Positions 24,236 through 32,385 of a stretch of 40,033 bases of DNA are shown here, piece after piece. Every line of letters starts with the position of its first letter. Within the stretch, counting starts at the first letter, position 1. The notes under the pieces are model-generated. The model did no database searches. It was not told the origin of the DNA and saw only the letters and a program-made list of their open reading frames with translations. This DNA comes from Calothrix sp. CSU_2_0 (GTDB taxonomy: Bacteria; Cyanobacteriota; Cyanobacteriia; Cyanobacteriales; Nostocaceae). The stretch spans positions 1 through 40,033 of the forward strand of contig JAAUPE010000057.1 in assembly GCA_012034595.1 (NCBI GenBank), read 5' to 3'. Made by a program: the position numbers and the translations under genes.

Positions 24236-25843
24236 ATGGCAAATATAAATATAGCAAGTCAACCAAGCTCCCCTTCACAAGTTCCGTTTAGGACTTGGAT
24301 TGGTGTCTTAGCATGTATGTTAGGTGCATTTATGGCGATATTGGATATCCAAATTACTAATGCTTCATTGCAGGATATTCAAGCTAGTTTAGGGGCAAGT
24401 TTAGATGAGGGTTCTTGGATTTCTACGTCTTATTTAGTTGCTGAAATTGTGGTAATTCCTCTCACGGGATGGCTGTCACGTGTTTTCTCATTGCGTAGAT
24501 ATCTATTAGTTAATACTGCTTTATTTATTTTATTTTCTATTTGTTGTGCTGGAGCTTGGAATTTAAATTCAATGATAGTTTTCCGTGCTTTACAAGGTTT
24601 TGCGGGAGGTGTTTTAATTCCCAGCGCAATGACTGTTGTCCTTACATCCTTACCACCACAAAAACAACCCACAGGATTAGCTGTATTTGGGATTGCCGCA
24701 GTTTTTGCCCCTTCGATTAGTTTCACATTAGGAGGTTGGTTAACTGAAAATTTTAGTTGGCATTATAGCTTTTATATTAATGTTTTTCCCGGAATATTAA
24801 TGTTAGCTGGTGTTTGGTATGGTATCTACCAACAAAAACCACAATTTGAATTACTAAAAAAAGGGGATTGGTGGGGAATAGCTTCAATGGCTATTGGCTT
24901 ATCTTGTTTACAAATAGTCTTGGAAGAAGGTAGTCGTAAAGATTGGTTTAGTTCTGCATTAATTGTACGTTTGACAGTTATTGCTGTCATCTTTTTAACG
25001 ATATTTTTATTTATTGAGCTAACAAGAAAACAACCAGTTATTAATTTGAAATTGCTGCGCGATCGCAATTTTGGTTTAGCTAGTATTGTAAATATTTTTT
25101 TGGGTGTGGGTTTATATGGTTCAATCTATGTTTTACCTTTATATCTTGCTCAAATTCAAAAATATAATGCGTTACAAATTAGTCAAGTATTGGTTTGGGC
25201 AGGTGTCCCGCAATTATTTATTATTCCATTGATTCCTAAGTTAATCCAGCGCATTGATGTACGTTTAATTGTTGCTTTTGGTGTCACTCTGTTTTCAATT
25301 AGTGCGTTTATGAATGCTAAATTAACCTATCAAACTGGTTATGACCAATTAATTTGGTCGCAGCTTATTCGAGCAATGGGACAACCATTAATTATTGTTC
25401 CTTTAAGTTTAATTGCTACTGTAAGTTTACCACCGACGGAAGCGGGTTCGGCAAGTAGTTTGTTTAATATGATGCGGAATTTAGGAGGTTCAATTGGAAT
25501 TGCTTCTCTGGCAACTCTGTTAACTAATCGCGAACAATTTCACTCGAATCGATTGGGTGGTTCTGTATCTTTATTTAATCCTGCAACTCAGGAAAGAATT
25601 AATCAATTGACTCAATATTTTATGAGTCGTGGTTTTGATTTAAGTACGGCACAAGAACAAGCAATCAAATCTATTGATAGTGTGGTACATCGCGAAGCTT
25701 ATGTGATGGCTTTTAATGATTGTTTTTATTTTATTGGTGTTGCTTTATTACTGAGTGGAATTGCTATTTTATTTTTTAAGAAAGTTAAACCTAAAGGTGG
25801 TGTTAATACGGTTCTGATAAGAAAATTCGCAAACCCAAAATAA
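24236..25843 (+). CDS. DHA2-family (EmrB-like) drug exporter
   Basis: This major facilitator has about 14 transmembrane helices (about 535 residues from the ATG at 24236, MANINIASQPSSPSQVPFRT). The 90 extra upstream bases in frame begin with TTG and look non-coding. The first helix carries LGAFMAILDIQITNASLQDI, the D1 motif of DHA2 transporters. SAMTVVLTSLPP, LFNMMRNLGGSIGIASLATL and the GSWISTSYLVAEIVVIPLTG helix also match EmrB. It should export hydrophobic drugs or metabolites in exchange for protons in the plasma membrane. No EmrA/HlyD adaptor is adjacent. Given the preceding marR and dead MFS gene, it may have inherited that regulation, but the STRR tract separates them. Confidence 0.87.
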   Translation: MANINIASQPSSPSQVPFRTWIGVLACMLGAFMAILDIQITNASLQDIQASLGASLDEGSWISTSYLVAEIVVIPLTGWLSRVFSLRRYLLVNTALFILFSICCAGAWNLNSMIVFRALQGFAGGVLIPSAMTVVLTSLPPQKQPTGLAVFGIAAVFAPSISFTLGGWLTENFSWHYSFYINVFPGILMLAGVWYGIYQQKPQFELLKKGDWWGIASMAIGLSCLQIVLEEGSRKDWFSSALIVRLTVIAVIFLTIFLFIELTRKQPVINLKLLRDRNFGLASIVNIFLGVGLYGSIYVLPLYLAQIQKYNALQISQVLVWAGVPQLFIIPLIPKLIQRIDVRLIVAFGVTLFSISAFMNAKLTYQTGYDQLIWSQLIRAMGQPLIIVPLSLIATVSLPPTEAGSASSLFNMMRNLGGSIGIASLATLLTNREQFHSNRLGGSVSLFNPATQERINQLTQYFMSRGFDLSTAQEQAIKSIDSVVHREAYVMAFNDCFYFIGVALLLSGIAILFFKKVKPKGGVNTVLIRKFANPK

Positions 25844-26363
25844 TTGTAGAGACGCGATAGTGAGCGTCTCCACATTCTCGAAATCACCATGAAAAATCAT
25901 TAACCGAACCCTATTAAGTATTGAGGTGCGATCGCAATTAATAAATAAATTAATAAATAAATAAAAGCGATCGCACTTGATTACATCAAACGTCCAACTT
26001 CGCTACGGGTAGACGCGCAAGTGGATAAAAGTAAGTAGCAAGCTACGCAATGACGAGGGTTTGAGATTTTCGGAATGTATAAATCTTTTTGCACTACCAC
26101 TTAATGTATTTTCCATTAGGATTTCTGCTAAAATTTCCAAGCCAGATATTAGACATCGACCGAATTTAATTATGCGTTGCCCAGAACCCTTGTAGAGCCG
26201 GATTACCCCTACAATTTTGGCGGATTTATTTCTTGGTGTTCCCTAAGAGTAACTTAACCTGTTCTTAAAATTAACCAATTAGAACAATTAATATGACCCC
26301 ACAAACTCAATAAATGCGGGTTGGCTAACTAACTTCACCTTTTCAGGTAATCTATCAAAACAG
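25844..26363. other. Intergenic region with hairpins upstream of the phoX gene
   Basis: These 520 bases have no ORF. They contain a terminator-like stem GAGACGC (25849-25855) / GCGTCTC (25864-25870) directly after the exporter; a 10-bp HIP1-containing inverted repeat GTGCGATCGC (25926-25935) / GCGATCGCAC (25967-25976) around an AT-only loop; and AGCAAGCTACGCAATGAC (26037-26054), which recurs inverted at 28740-28757. The phoX promoter must lie in the last about 250 bases; no Pho box was identified. Confidence 0.5.
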
Positions 26364-28633
26364 ATGAGTATTAAACGTCGGGAATTTTTACTTTTAATTG
26401 GGGGAAGCGCCAGTGCTGCTGCACTCGGTTCGCTAGTTGGCTGTGAGAGGAAAGTGGCTGTGACACCCCAGGGTGTGACACCTGGAACTCAGTCTGCATT
26501 TACTTTTCAACCCATCAAAGGACCAATTCCTCTCTTAACGGATGGATTTAAGTCGGAGCAACAGCAACAAAATTACAATACCTATGAAGTAGTTGATGAT
26601 TTGGTATTGCCGTCCGGTTTTCAATATCAAGTTATTGCTAGCTGGGGGGATAAAGTCGGCGATTCCCGCTTCGGTTACAACAACGATTATTTGTCTTTTA
26701 TCCCTATTAGTGATACAGAAGGATATTTATCTGTAAATTTTGAATATATTAGTGCAATTCCCTGGATGCAAACCTATGAGCAGGTAATCGGTAAATCCCT
26801 ACCATTTAAAGAAATAATACAGGCATTGAAAAAGCAAGCATCGGGAAAAAATGAGATTAATGCTTTTGCTTTAGACGATGAAGACCCAATTAAAGCACAA
26901 ATTCGGCTTCTTTGTACGGAAGGACTTTTAGACCAGGGATTAGGTATTATTTCGGTTCGCAAAACTGCCGATGGGAAGTGGGAAAGAACAAATTCACCAG
27001 CCGATAGGCGGATTAGTGGTATTTCCGGATTGTCAGATGGCAAGTATCTCAAAGCTACAGGTCCGGCTGTGACAGTATTTCGCAAAAAACAGGCACAGGG
27101 TTACATCGATAAATTAGGCGATCGCATTATTGGTACTTTTGGTAATTGTGCCGGAGGAACAACACCTTGGGGCACTGTATTGAGTGCCGAGGAAAACTTC
27201 CAAGCTCAATTACCTGAACCAGTCTATGCTGATGGTACTTCTTTTGACCCCGGTAAGCGACCCTTTGCTTTGGATGATGAGGAATTTTACGGACAGGGTA
27301 ATGTATTAGGTTTAGCAGGAAATAAATACGGCTGGATTGTCGAAGTAGACCCCGCCAATCCCCAAGACTACGGCACAAAACACACATGGTTGGGACGTTA
27401 CCGCCATGAAGCTGTCGGCATACGGGTAGAAACAGGGAAACCATTAGCATTTTATTCCGGGTGCGATCGCCGAGGCGGACATATCTACAAATTTGTCAGC
27501 AGCAAAACCATAAGCAATCCCAAAGATAAAGCCAATTCCCAGCTTTTGCAGCAAGGAATGCTTTATGCCGCCAAATTTAACCCCGATGGTACAGGACGCT
27601 GGATACCCCTAAAATCAGATACACCAATTGACCCAGATATCCCCAGTAATATTGCTGGTAATTTAATTCGCCTCCCCAAAGGTCCTGTAACCCCAAGCCC
27701 AAAAATACCAAAATCACCGATAAAAAGCCCCTGAGAACACTTCCCGACCCCATCCCTGGCGGTAATTTAGAAGTTCGCAAAGATGAGGAAATCACTCAGT
27801 ATAAACAGAAATTTAAACAACTCAATGACCTGTACACAGGGAATGCTGAAGAAAAACAAGGCGCAATTCTCATAGATGCCCACTATGCTGCCAATGCCGC
27901 CGGAGCCACCTGTACAGCTCGTCCTGAAGACACCGAAGTTGCCCCCAATGGCGATTTGTATATCAGCTTTACCTCCGGTTCCCCCGACAAAGAAGGAGGA
28001 CCCGACCTGGGGGTATTTAAAGGTCCCAAAGGCGAAACCCCCTATGAATATGGTTGGGTAATGCGCCTCACCGAAGACAATAACGACCCTGCCGCTAAAA
28101 CCTTTCGCTGGCAAATGCTAGCCACAGGAGGCGAACCCGCAGCAGGTGGTTTTGGTTTTGCTAACCCAGATAATTTACTGCTGGATCGGAATGGAAATCT
28201 CTGGATGGTGACAGATATGTCTACATCGAAAATGAATAGCCCTGTAAAGAGTCGCACAGGTGATGATGGCAAGCCTGCAAGTATTTCTGGTGTATTTGGC
28301 AACAATTCTCTTTGGTATATCCCCACAAGCGGCGACAATGTTGGCAAAGCTTTTCTTTTTGGCATGGGACCGATGGAATGTGAAACCACGGGTCCTTGCT
28401 TCACACCAGACGAACAAACTATGTTTTTGGCGATACAGCATCCAGGAGAAGTAAACGGTATTCGTAAAAATCAAGCAACAGAAACTAGGGAATTTCTCGT
28501 CACCACCATCACGGGGGAAGAATTTACCCAAATCCGTCAAGTGCCTATCGGTTCCAACTGGCCCAGTAAAGACCCAAATGCACCACCCAAACCTTCAGTG
28601 GTTGTTGTGACTAAATCTCCAAAATCACGTTAA
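26364..28633 (+). pseudogene. phoX: PhoX-family (DUF839) phosphatase, split by a -1 frame change
   Basis: PhoX enzymes are exported calcium/iron alkaline phosphatases that release phosphate from organic esters. The first frame (26364-27734) has a Tat-type N-terminus with R5-R6 (IKRREFLLL) and a lipobox-like LVGC at C27, then the PhoX core with C262 (GNCAGGTTPWG) and E276/E277 (LSAEENFQ). Coding continues in the -1 frame up to 28633 (GNAEEKQGAILIDAHYAANA, GATCTARPEDTEVAPNGDLY, TGPCFTPDEQTMFLAIQHPG), clearly the rest of the same protein. The switch occurs between about 27660 and 27730. Total length, about 756 residues, is normal. A pseudogene, a sequencing error or programmed frameshifting are all possible; a C CCA AAA heptamer sits in frame at 27698-27704. 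Confidence 0.85.
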
Positions 28634-29145
28634 CCTTCTGGGAGACTTCTCCCCGCTAGCGAGGCTACGGTGTACACACAAGTCTTAAAATTCCACCTAG
28701 CACTTGGTTTCGGGTTTTGAGCTTAAATCTCAAAAGCCTGTCATTGCGTAGCTTGCTTCCCGGAGGGTGGAGAAACGACGTACCACTACCCTGCGGGAAC
28801 CTCTGCGAGGAACGTGGAAGCAAGCTACGCGCAGCGTGTCGCTTTGCGACTCAGCGCCTACCGCGTTCCGTTAGCGTAGCTGCCCTGTTCACCGAAGGTG
28901 TTCCCGAAGGGTAAGGGCTAGGTAGCAATCGCATAATCCTGTAGTTTTTGCGATTACTACCCTGCGGGTAGACACGGAGTGGCTTCTGTAAGTACGCGAA
29001 GCGCGTAGTTTACTTCTCCGCTTCGGAGTACGTTTCGCTATCGCTGCACTCGTAATGACAGTACAAGTCCTATTTACAAGCGTTTTAAGGTTTATAGAAC
29101 CTTAAAACCGTCATTACGTAGCTTGCTTCCACGTAGTGGTAAAGA
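28634..29145. repeat. Cluster of REP-like palindromes and repeats
   Basis: This 512-base non-coding block is packed with short inverted repeats. GCGTAGCTTGCTTCC (28746-28760) pairs with GGAAGCAAGCTACGC (28816-28830); TACGCG (28993-28998) pairs with CGCGTA (29002-29007); CTCCG/CGGAG and TACCC/GGGTA hairpins follow. TCATT-CGTAGCTTGCTTCC recurs at 28741-28760 and 29111-29130 with one difference, bounding the block. Such palindromes are dispersed in Nostocales genomes. The 65-codon frame at 28717-28914 arises from repeat sequence and is not a gene. Confidence 0.8.
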
Positions 29146-31485
29146 TTATGAATTACATGATGGTGTTGTAAAATTAGGACTGTGATTTGTTTGTTTTGGT
29201 GCTTTTCCTACTAAAAAAATCTCCCCATTTTTATTTATTACCCACCCCTGTGCTTCGATAATTGGAACTGTTGAAATAGTTGTTTTTTTAGCTTGATGAT
29301 TGTGAGTTTGTTCTGGGTAATTATCTAAGGATATCCAATCAGCATTGGCTGTATTATTCCTCAGAGAATCCCGTGGGTTAGCTGGTAATCCCCCACGTCC
29401 AGTAATGTTAAATTGGCTTTGATTACGCGCTATTTGTTCTTTGCATACTTGGGCTAATTTTGGCTCTGCGGGTTCTTGCGGGAGTTGAATTAATCCGCGA
29501 CTGGGGTCTACATTTAATGCATTAATATTTATAGTCCCATTTAGAGTGGGATTTGTTTGAGAAATTGCTGTGATATCACTGGTTGTAAATTTAGTTGGGT
29601 CTAATTGACTGGGGTCATTATTTCCTAAACTACGTGCTAAATCTTCTCTGCTAAGTTTTTCAATACCAACAATCCCAGCAGCTTTAATTGTTATTTTACC
29701 ACCGGAACCATTGTATGCGTTTGCCGTAATATCGTTATTCTCGAATTTATTGGCAACTATAAAACTATTAGGACTTTGGATGGTAATATTGCCCCCATCA
29801 CCATTAGATTGAACTTTACCTCCACTGGTGGAAATTTGACTATTGCGACGCATTAAAAGTAGGTTTTGTAGCTGTAAGCTGATATTTCCACCGTTCCCTA
29901 AGTCGGTTTGCGAGATGATTTTTCCTTGGTTTTCTAAGATTAGAGAACGAGCATTTATGATTAAATCCCCTGCTTTACCTAAATTTAGCCGATTTCCCAG
30001 ATATTTCACTTCTGGACGAATATTCACTTGACTGCTGACAGAAATTTCCGCACCATCACGAACACTTAAATTTTCCGTGTTTATGGTTAATTTTCCCGCA
30101 TCTCCCGAACCGAGAGTTTCCGCAACTATACTACTGGGTGAATTTGTATCTGATTTTCCAATTAATTCGATGGATGTGGCATTAATTGTCAAATTTCCGG
30201 CATTTCCTGTTGCTGGTAGTAATTCCTCTGGACTCACAAGGTTTCCGCTTGATTGTACTGTTATTGTTGCTCCATCTCGAATACTTAATTTACCCGTATT
30301 AATAGTGATATCACCAGCATTTCCAGATGCAAAAGTTCCATTTGCGATCGCGCTTAAAATTCCGGCAGTTTTTGATGTATCGCTAATACTGATTATCTCA
30401 ACAGATGTGGCAGCATTTATTGTTAACTTTCCCCCCATACCTGCACCAATTGTACTATTAACTATTTGTCCACCATCTCGGATGGTTAATTTATTCGCAT
30501 CAATTGCAATCTCACCACCATTGCTATTACCAGGATTTACGTTTATTAAACCGCTAGCTACTATTTCGATAACATTTCCCCGAACCCGAATATTTCCGCT
30601 ATTATCTTCACCTATTGTTGTCAAAATCGAGTTGAATCCAAATGTTTCGGAAATCGGAGCAATTTGTTGAATGTTCTGAAAATTACGGACTCTTTCATAT
30701 CCTAATGTCCAACCGTCGCTAACTGGAATCAAGCTAACTAAGCTTTCACTACCAACACTTCCTAACTCAATTCTTCCCTGGGGTGCTGTTAAATTTCCAC
30801 CATTTATTTTAATATCACCACCTATAAGCGCTAATGTTTTACCTGGATTAACCTGTAATCCCACTGGTGCATCAATCAAAAAGCTTTTTGCTCCATTAGG
30901 ACTTGCTTGCGATCTGTTTTCGATGCTGGCTACTGTAGTTCCAAATTGTAAGCCAATTGGAGTACTAATTGTTAGTAATGATTGGTTTGGAGTTTCTATA
31001 GTACTAAATTTGCTTTCATCGGCAAAGTTAAGGCTGTTTGCGGTACTAGCTATCAATGAACCACCAATATTTAAAGATGCGTTGTTACCAAAAATAATGC
31101 CGTTGGGATTGATGAGAAACAGGTTGGCAATCCCATTTGCACGAATTGTACCGTCAATATTGGAAATGGATTTCCCAGTGACGCGGGTAATTATATTTTG
31201 AATGCTGGAGGAGTTATTGAAATAGGCTGTATTTCCTGTTGGTATGGAGAATACGTCAAAACTATGAAATAGATTACTTCCTGCCGTGGTTCCTGCTTCA
31301 ATTAGTTGAATATTTTTCTGTGTGGTGACACGAGAATTGTTCGGTAAGGTATTATCTGGTGTTACTTGGGCTAAACTTCTGTTTGCAGAAAATATAAGTG
31401 TTGTCAATAAATCGATGAAAATAAGAATATTGATTAGAAAAATACTATTTTTGGATATTTTTAATTTATATTTAAAATTTATCAT
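29146..31485 (-). CDS. Two-partner secretion exoprotein (TpsA, filamentous haemagglutinin-like)
   Basis: This 779-residue secreted protein starts with a long signal region (hydrophobic 15-33, cleavage near SLAQ, residue 40) and a TPS secretion domain to about residue 290, with NPNGI at 126-130 (LFLINPNGIIFG), the family hallmark. The remainder is a right-handed beta-helix made of repeats of the type GNAGDITINTGKLSIRDGA and GDAGKLTINTENLSVRDGA. A C-terminal segment (IIEAQGWVINKNGEIFLVG) is common at the ends of cyanobacterial TpsA proteins. It would be exported by the divergent TpsB, and could act as adhesin or surface component. It is short compared with toxin-bearing TpsA; no toxin domain is seen. 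Confidence 0.88.
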   Translation of the reverse strand: MINFKYKLKISKNSIFLINILIFIDLLTTLIFSANRSLAQVTPDNTLPNNSRVTTQKNIQLIEAGTTAGSNLFHSFDVFSIPTGNTAYFNNSSSIQNIITRVTGKSISNIDGTIRANGIANLFLINPNGIIFGNNASLNIGGSLIASTANSLNFADESKFSTIETPNQSLLTISTPIGLQFGTTVASIENRSQASPNGAKSFLIDAPVGLQVNPGKTLALIGGDIKINGGNLTAPQGRIELGSVGSESLVSLIPVSDGWTLGYERVRNFQNIQQIAPISETFGFNSILTTIGEDNSGNIRVRGNVIEIVASGLINVNPGNSNGGEIAIDANKLTIRDGGQIVNSTIGAGMGGKLTINAATSVEIISISDTSKTAGILSAIANGTFASGNAGDITINTGKLSIRDGATITVQSSGNLVSPEELLPATGNAGNLTINATSIELIGKSDTNSPSSIVAETLGSGDAGKLTINTENLSVRDGAEISVSSQVNIRPEVKYLGNRLNLGKAGDLIINARSLILENQGKIISQTDLGNGGNISLQLQNLLLMRRNSQISTSGGKVQSNGDGGNITIQSPNSFIVANKFENNDITANAYNGSGGKITIKAAGIVGIEKLSREDLARSLGNNDPSQLDPTKFTTSDITAISQTNPTLNGTININALNVDPSRGLIQLPQEPAEPKLAQVCKEQIARNQSQFNITGRGGLPANPRDSLRNNTANADWISLDNYPEQTHNHQAKKTTISTVPIIEAQGWVINKNGEIFLVGKAPKQTNHSPNFTTPSCNS

Positions 31486-31565
31486 TTGAAATTCGTACCC
31501 TTCCAGCTAATTGCGATCGCAGCACTACACCAATGCACAATTAACAAGACTACATTAATTTGGAC

Positions 31566-31600
31566 ACAGAAAAAACCGAGTTCCGCAAAGAAACCCGGTT
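31566..31600 (-). terminator. Intrinsic terminator after the cysteine-rich peptide gene
   Basis: On the minus strand AACCGGGTT (31600-31592) pairs with AACTCGGTT (31582-31574), eight of nine positions matched, followed by a run of six T. It lies about 95 bases after the stop of the peptide gene and before tpsA, so it ends the peptide transcript and separates it from tpsA. Confidence 0.75.
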
Positions 31601-31695
31601 GTGGCAAATTTACCAACTCTTGAAAACTAGTAGTTCAATGACAAGTGTACAATTGTACTAATTTAATGAATTTAAAATAATTGCGAATTGTATTA

Positions 31696-32028
31696 CTAGC
31701 ATTGAACACAACAACGGCATATCCATGACCAGCAGCAAGATGCTAGCTTAATTTGCGTAGCCGGAATTGCTTTTAATGCACTCTGGACTTCAGTATCAGC
31801 AATGGCAGTATTATGCTGCGATCGCATTTGATGCAAATCAAAAAGAACTTCAAAGCTGATAGCTTCTTCTGTTAATCCATGCTTTTCAAAAATATCCTTC
31901 ATTTGGGAATTATTTATACATTTCATTAATTCCTCCTGGACTTCATATTGCATTTTCTGCAATGGGGTTGCATTCTCTGATAATTTTCCGTCGTTACCAT
32001 CGCATTGTGGTGTTTGTTCTACATTCAT
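31696..32028 (-). CDS. Cysteine-rich precursor-like peptide, candidate RiPP precursor
   Basis: No family is recognised. The 110-residue product is a soluble, acidic-to-neutral helical leader (QYEVQEELMKCINNSQMKDI, EKHGLTEEAISFEVLFDLHQ) ending abruptly in a tail from about residue 97, SCCWSWICRCCVQC, with C98, C99, C104, C106, C107 and C110 plus W100 and W102. A long conserved-looking leader with a short Cys/Trp-rich C-terminus is the hallmark of ribosomal peptide precursors. A good Shine-Dalgarno (AAGGA, 6 bases from ATG) and a terminator make it a genuine single-gene unit. No lanthipeptide synthetase, YcaO, radical SAM or ABC exporter lies within reach. Alternatives are a metal-binding or disulfide-linked secreted peptide, or a membrane-active tail. 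It sits between tpsA and tpsB. Confidence 0.6.
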   Translation of the reverse strand: MNVEQTPQCDGNDGKLSENATPLQKMQYEVQEELMKCINNSQMKDIFEKHGLTEEAISFEVLFDLHQMRSQHNTAIADTEVQSALKAIPATQIKLASCCWSWICRCCVQC

Positions 32029-32385
32029 GATTCCTTGACCTCATTAGTTATGTACTATTAACTAGTTTGTTTGGTAAAGCTTTAGGCTTTATTTCTAGTT
32101 ATGGATTTAGATACAAACCCCCAACAAATCATTCCTGAATTTCTGACCACATTGCTCAAAGCCTTGCAAACCCAGATTACTGCGTTATCTAAAAATCTTT
32201 ATATTGATGTTTATTTAACTGAAATTCTGCTACATTAGCTTTTATTTCGGCTTTTATTTGGCTATAAGGCAATATTCCCCTAGAATTATTAAAGTAGCGC
32301 TAAGAACATAGACCCGTATTTATGCTAAAAAATACTACAAGGTTCATGTTTTTACCTCTGCTTTAATTAAGGAAAGTTTTATGCC
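32029..32385. other. Divergent spacer between the peptide gene and tpsB
   Basis: The 357 bases hold the promoters of the peptide gene (minus) and tpsB (plus) and a 45-codon frame described separately. A good ribosome binding site, AAGGAAAG at 32369-32376, precedes the tpsB start. Confidence 0.45.
32101..32238 (+). CDS. Possible 45-residue ORF upstream of tpsB
   Basis: ATG at 32101 opens 45 codons to TAG at 32236-32238. The product MDLDTNPQQIIPEFLTTLLK... is helical and of normal composition, with no signal peptide or recognised motif. There is no convincing ribosome binding site. It is divergent from the cysteine-rich peptide gene. It may be a small leader ORF of the tpsB transcript or chance. 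Confidence 0.25.
   Translation: MDLDTNPQQIIPEFLTTLLKALQTQITALSKNLYIDVYLTEILLH

Noticed and set aside
28717-28914. 65-codon frame in the palindrome block
   Set aside because: Its product is the translation of repeat sequence (for example SVAALFTEGVPEG), common as a spurious ORF in Nostocales.
29843-31201. Plus-strand frames of up to 197 codons opposite tpsA
   Set aside because: They mirror the repetitive beta-helix coding sequence and have no signal or domain of their own.
31696-32028. Lanthipeptide assignment for the Cys-rich peptide
   Set aside because: Only two Ser and no Thr are near the cysteines and no LanM or other synthetase is nearby, so a specific RiPP class cannot be claimed.
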